Below are positions 5,682 to 6,848 of a stretch of DNA of 6,848 nt, piece by piece. The DNA comes from SIAJ01 sp036266155 (GTDB taxonomy: Bacteria; Planctomycetota; Planctomycetia; Gemmatales; Gemmataceae). The notes beneath the pieces are model-generated. The model saw only the letters and a list, made by a program, of their open reading frames with translations. It did no database searches and was not told the DNA's origin. Position 1 is the first letter of the stretch, and each line of letters starts with the position of its first letter. The stretch spans positions 1 to 6,848 of the forward strand of contig DATANR010000255.1 in NCBI GenBank assembly GCA_036266155.1. The letters are read 5' to 3'. The position numbers were made by a program, and so were the translations under genes.

Positions 5682-6815
5682 ATGGCCAAGAAGAAGATTC
5701 GCGTCGACTTGCGGAAGAACCGCACGAAGCCGCCGCGTGATCGGAACTGGACGCAGGTCTTTCAGGAGCCCGGCCGCGAGGACGAAGGCGCATCGGCCGA
5801 CGAACGCGTCCGGGCCAAGGGCGACCTGTCGCGACGGCGCACGATCATTCAGGATGAAGGGGCCACGGTCGATGGCGCTAGCCCGTCCGATGGGATGCCC
5901 GCGGCCGGCCCAGCCGATTGCAAGGCGGGCCGGGTGATTCGCGTGCATGGCCTGCAAAGCGTCATCGAAGCGGCAGATGGCACGCTGTATCGATGTGCCG
6001 TTCGCCGTTTGCTCAAGAGCCTGACTACTGACGAGCGGAGCATCGTCACGACCGGCGACCGCGTGTGGTTCCGCGACGCCGGTGTCGGTGAAGGAATGAT
6101 CGAGCGTGTCGAACCCCGACATGGTGTTCTCACGCGTGCGTCCCGTCGCCGCGAGCACGTACTGGTCGCGAATGTCGATCAGCTCATCATCGTGATGTCG
6201 CTCGTTGAGCCCGCCCTGAAGCCGTACCTGATCGATCGCTATCTTGCGACCGCCCAGCAAGGCGGGCTGTCGCCAATTCTTTGTTTGAACAAGTCCGACC
6301 TCGTCGAACATGCCAATTTGCAATCGCTGATCGGAGCGTACAGCCAGCTCGGCATTCCAACGCTGCTGACGTCCGCGAAGTCGGGGCAGGGCGTCCAGCA
6401 ATTGCGCGAGTTGTTAAAGGATCGGGCGACGGTGTTCTCTGGGCAGAGTGGTGTCGGCAAATCGTCGCTCTTGAACGCCATCCAACCGGGCCTCGCGCTC
6501 AAGGTGAGCACGGTCAGCGAGCAGACGCAAAAGGGCCGGCACACGACGACGACGGCCGAGTTGATCCGCCTCGACTTCGGCGGCTGGGTCGTCGACACGC
6601 CCGGCGTGCGGCAGCTTCAACTCTGGGATGTCATTCCCGAGGAGGTCGAAGGCTTTCTTCCGGAGTTCCGGCCCTTTGTCGCATTGTGCGCATTCCCGGA
6701 TTGCACGCATACGCATGAAGCGAAATGTGCGGTGAAGAAGGCCGTCGATCGAAGACAAATTAGCGCTCGGCGCTACCACAGCTACATGGGCATGTTCACG
6801 GGCGTCGAGGGATGA
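5682..6815 (+). CDS. rsgA: Small ribosomal subunit biogenesis GTPase RsgA
   Basis: This 377-residue circularly permuted GTPase helps late maturation of the 30S ribosomal subunit in the cytoplasm. An OB-fold precedes the GTPase (about 82-150). The G motifs come in the permuted order G4 NKSD (203-206), G5 SAK (231-233), G1 GQSGVGKSS (254-262), G2 region GRHTTTT (285-291), G3 DTPG (305-308). The C-terminal zinc site is complete: Cys336, Cys341, His343 and Cys349. The first about 80 residues form a basic, then acidic and Pro/Gly-rich extension longer than in E. coli, opening MAKKKIRVDLRKNR. The ATG at 5682 is preferred because this lysine-rich opening is a plausible ribosome-binding tail; upstream in-frame TTG (5640) and GTG (5649) are possible. 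No usable Shine-Dalgarno is seen: TAGG ends one base before the ATG. The stop is TGA at 6813. Confidence 0.96.
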   Translation: MAKKKIRVDLRKNRTKPPRDRNWTQVFQEPGREDEGASADERVRAKGDLSRRRTIIQDEGATVDGASPSDGMPAAGPADCKAGRVIRVHGLQSVIEAADGTLYRCAVRRLLKSLTTDERSIVTTGDRVWFRDAGVGEGMIERVEPRHGVLTRASRRREHVLVANVDQLIIVMSLVEPALKPYLIDRYLATAQQGGLSPILCLNKSDLVEHANLQSLIGAYSQLGIPTLLTSAKSGQGVQQLRELLKDRATVFSGQSGVGKSSLLNAIQPGLALKVSTVSEQTQKGRHTTTTAELIRLDFGGWVVDTPGVRQLQLWDVIPEEVEGFLPEFRPFVALCAFPDCTHTHEAKCAVKKAVDRRQISARRYHSYMGMFTGVEG

Positions 6816-6848
6816 TGATGTAGCTGGATTCGTCAGAATTAAGCGCTT

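Noticed and set aside
1..6848. CRISPR array, tRNA, rRNA, insertion sequence or attachment site
   Set aside because: No regularly spaced long repeats, cloverleaf, transposase motif or paired terminal repeats were seen on either strand.

Overview
The window looks like chromosomal DNA from a planctomycete, most likely a Gemmataceae-type lineage. This rests on a DUF1549/DUF1553 secreted protein (a family strongly enriched in Planctomycetes), high GC, many small signal-peptide and HEAT-repeat proteins, and short loosely packed transcription units. That assignment is inference from gene content only; no rRNA or other phylogenetic marker is present.

Layout. Bases 1-72 hold the 3' end of an unidentified plus-strand gene. 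It converges on a minus-strand peptide deformylase gene (def, 188-742); between them lie a terminator-like hairpin and a block of five degenerate 9-bp repeats containing a perfect 8-bp hairpin. A 73-bp divergent promoter region with a TATAAT/TATTAT core separates def from a two-gene plus-strand unit: a DUF350 membrane protein (816-1064) and, 11 bp later, a small lipoprotein-like protein ending in an RGGFG motif (1076-1507). After a 254-bp spacer comes an exported HEAT-repeat protein (1762-2529). It converges on a minus-strand hypothetical protein with a CxxC...CxxH zinc-ribbon-like C-terminus (2577-2939). A recognisable promoter then leads to the 634-aa DUF1549/DUF1553 protein (3179-5083), closed by a textbook intrinsic terminator with a GCAA tetraloop. 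The window ends with a VOC/glyoxalase-fold protein (5247-5624) and the ribosome-assembly GTPase RsgA (5682-6815).

How the genes relate. def and rsgA are translation and ribosome housekeeping genes; def acts on nascent peptides and rsgA on 30S maturation, but they are not in one operon. The DUF350 and RGGFG-lipoprotein pair is the only likely functional module. Its order resembles the DUF350-DUF1190 pair (yjfL-yjfM) of enterobacteria, although the homology of the lipoprotein is only suggested by its C-terminal motif. The DUF1549/DUF1553 gene stands without the DUF1501 partner that usually accompanies this family.

No mobile element, CRISPR array, tRNA or rRNA was seen, and I see no clear sign of a new defence or biosynthetic system. 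The points most worth a second look are the DUF350/RGGFG lipoprotein pair, the 9-bp repeat block in the def 3' region, the divergent promoter core, and the unnamed zinc-ribbon protein.
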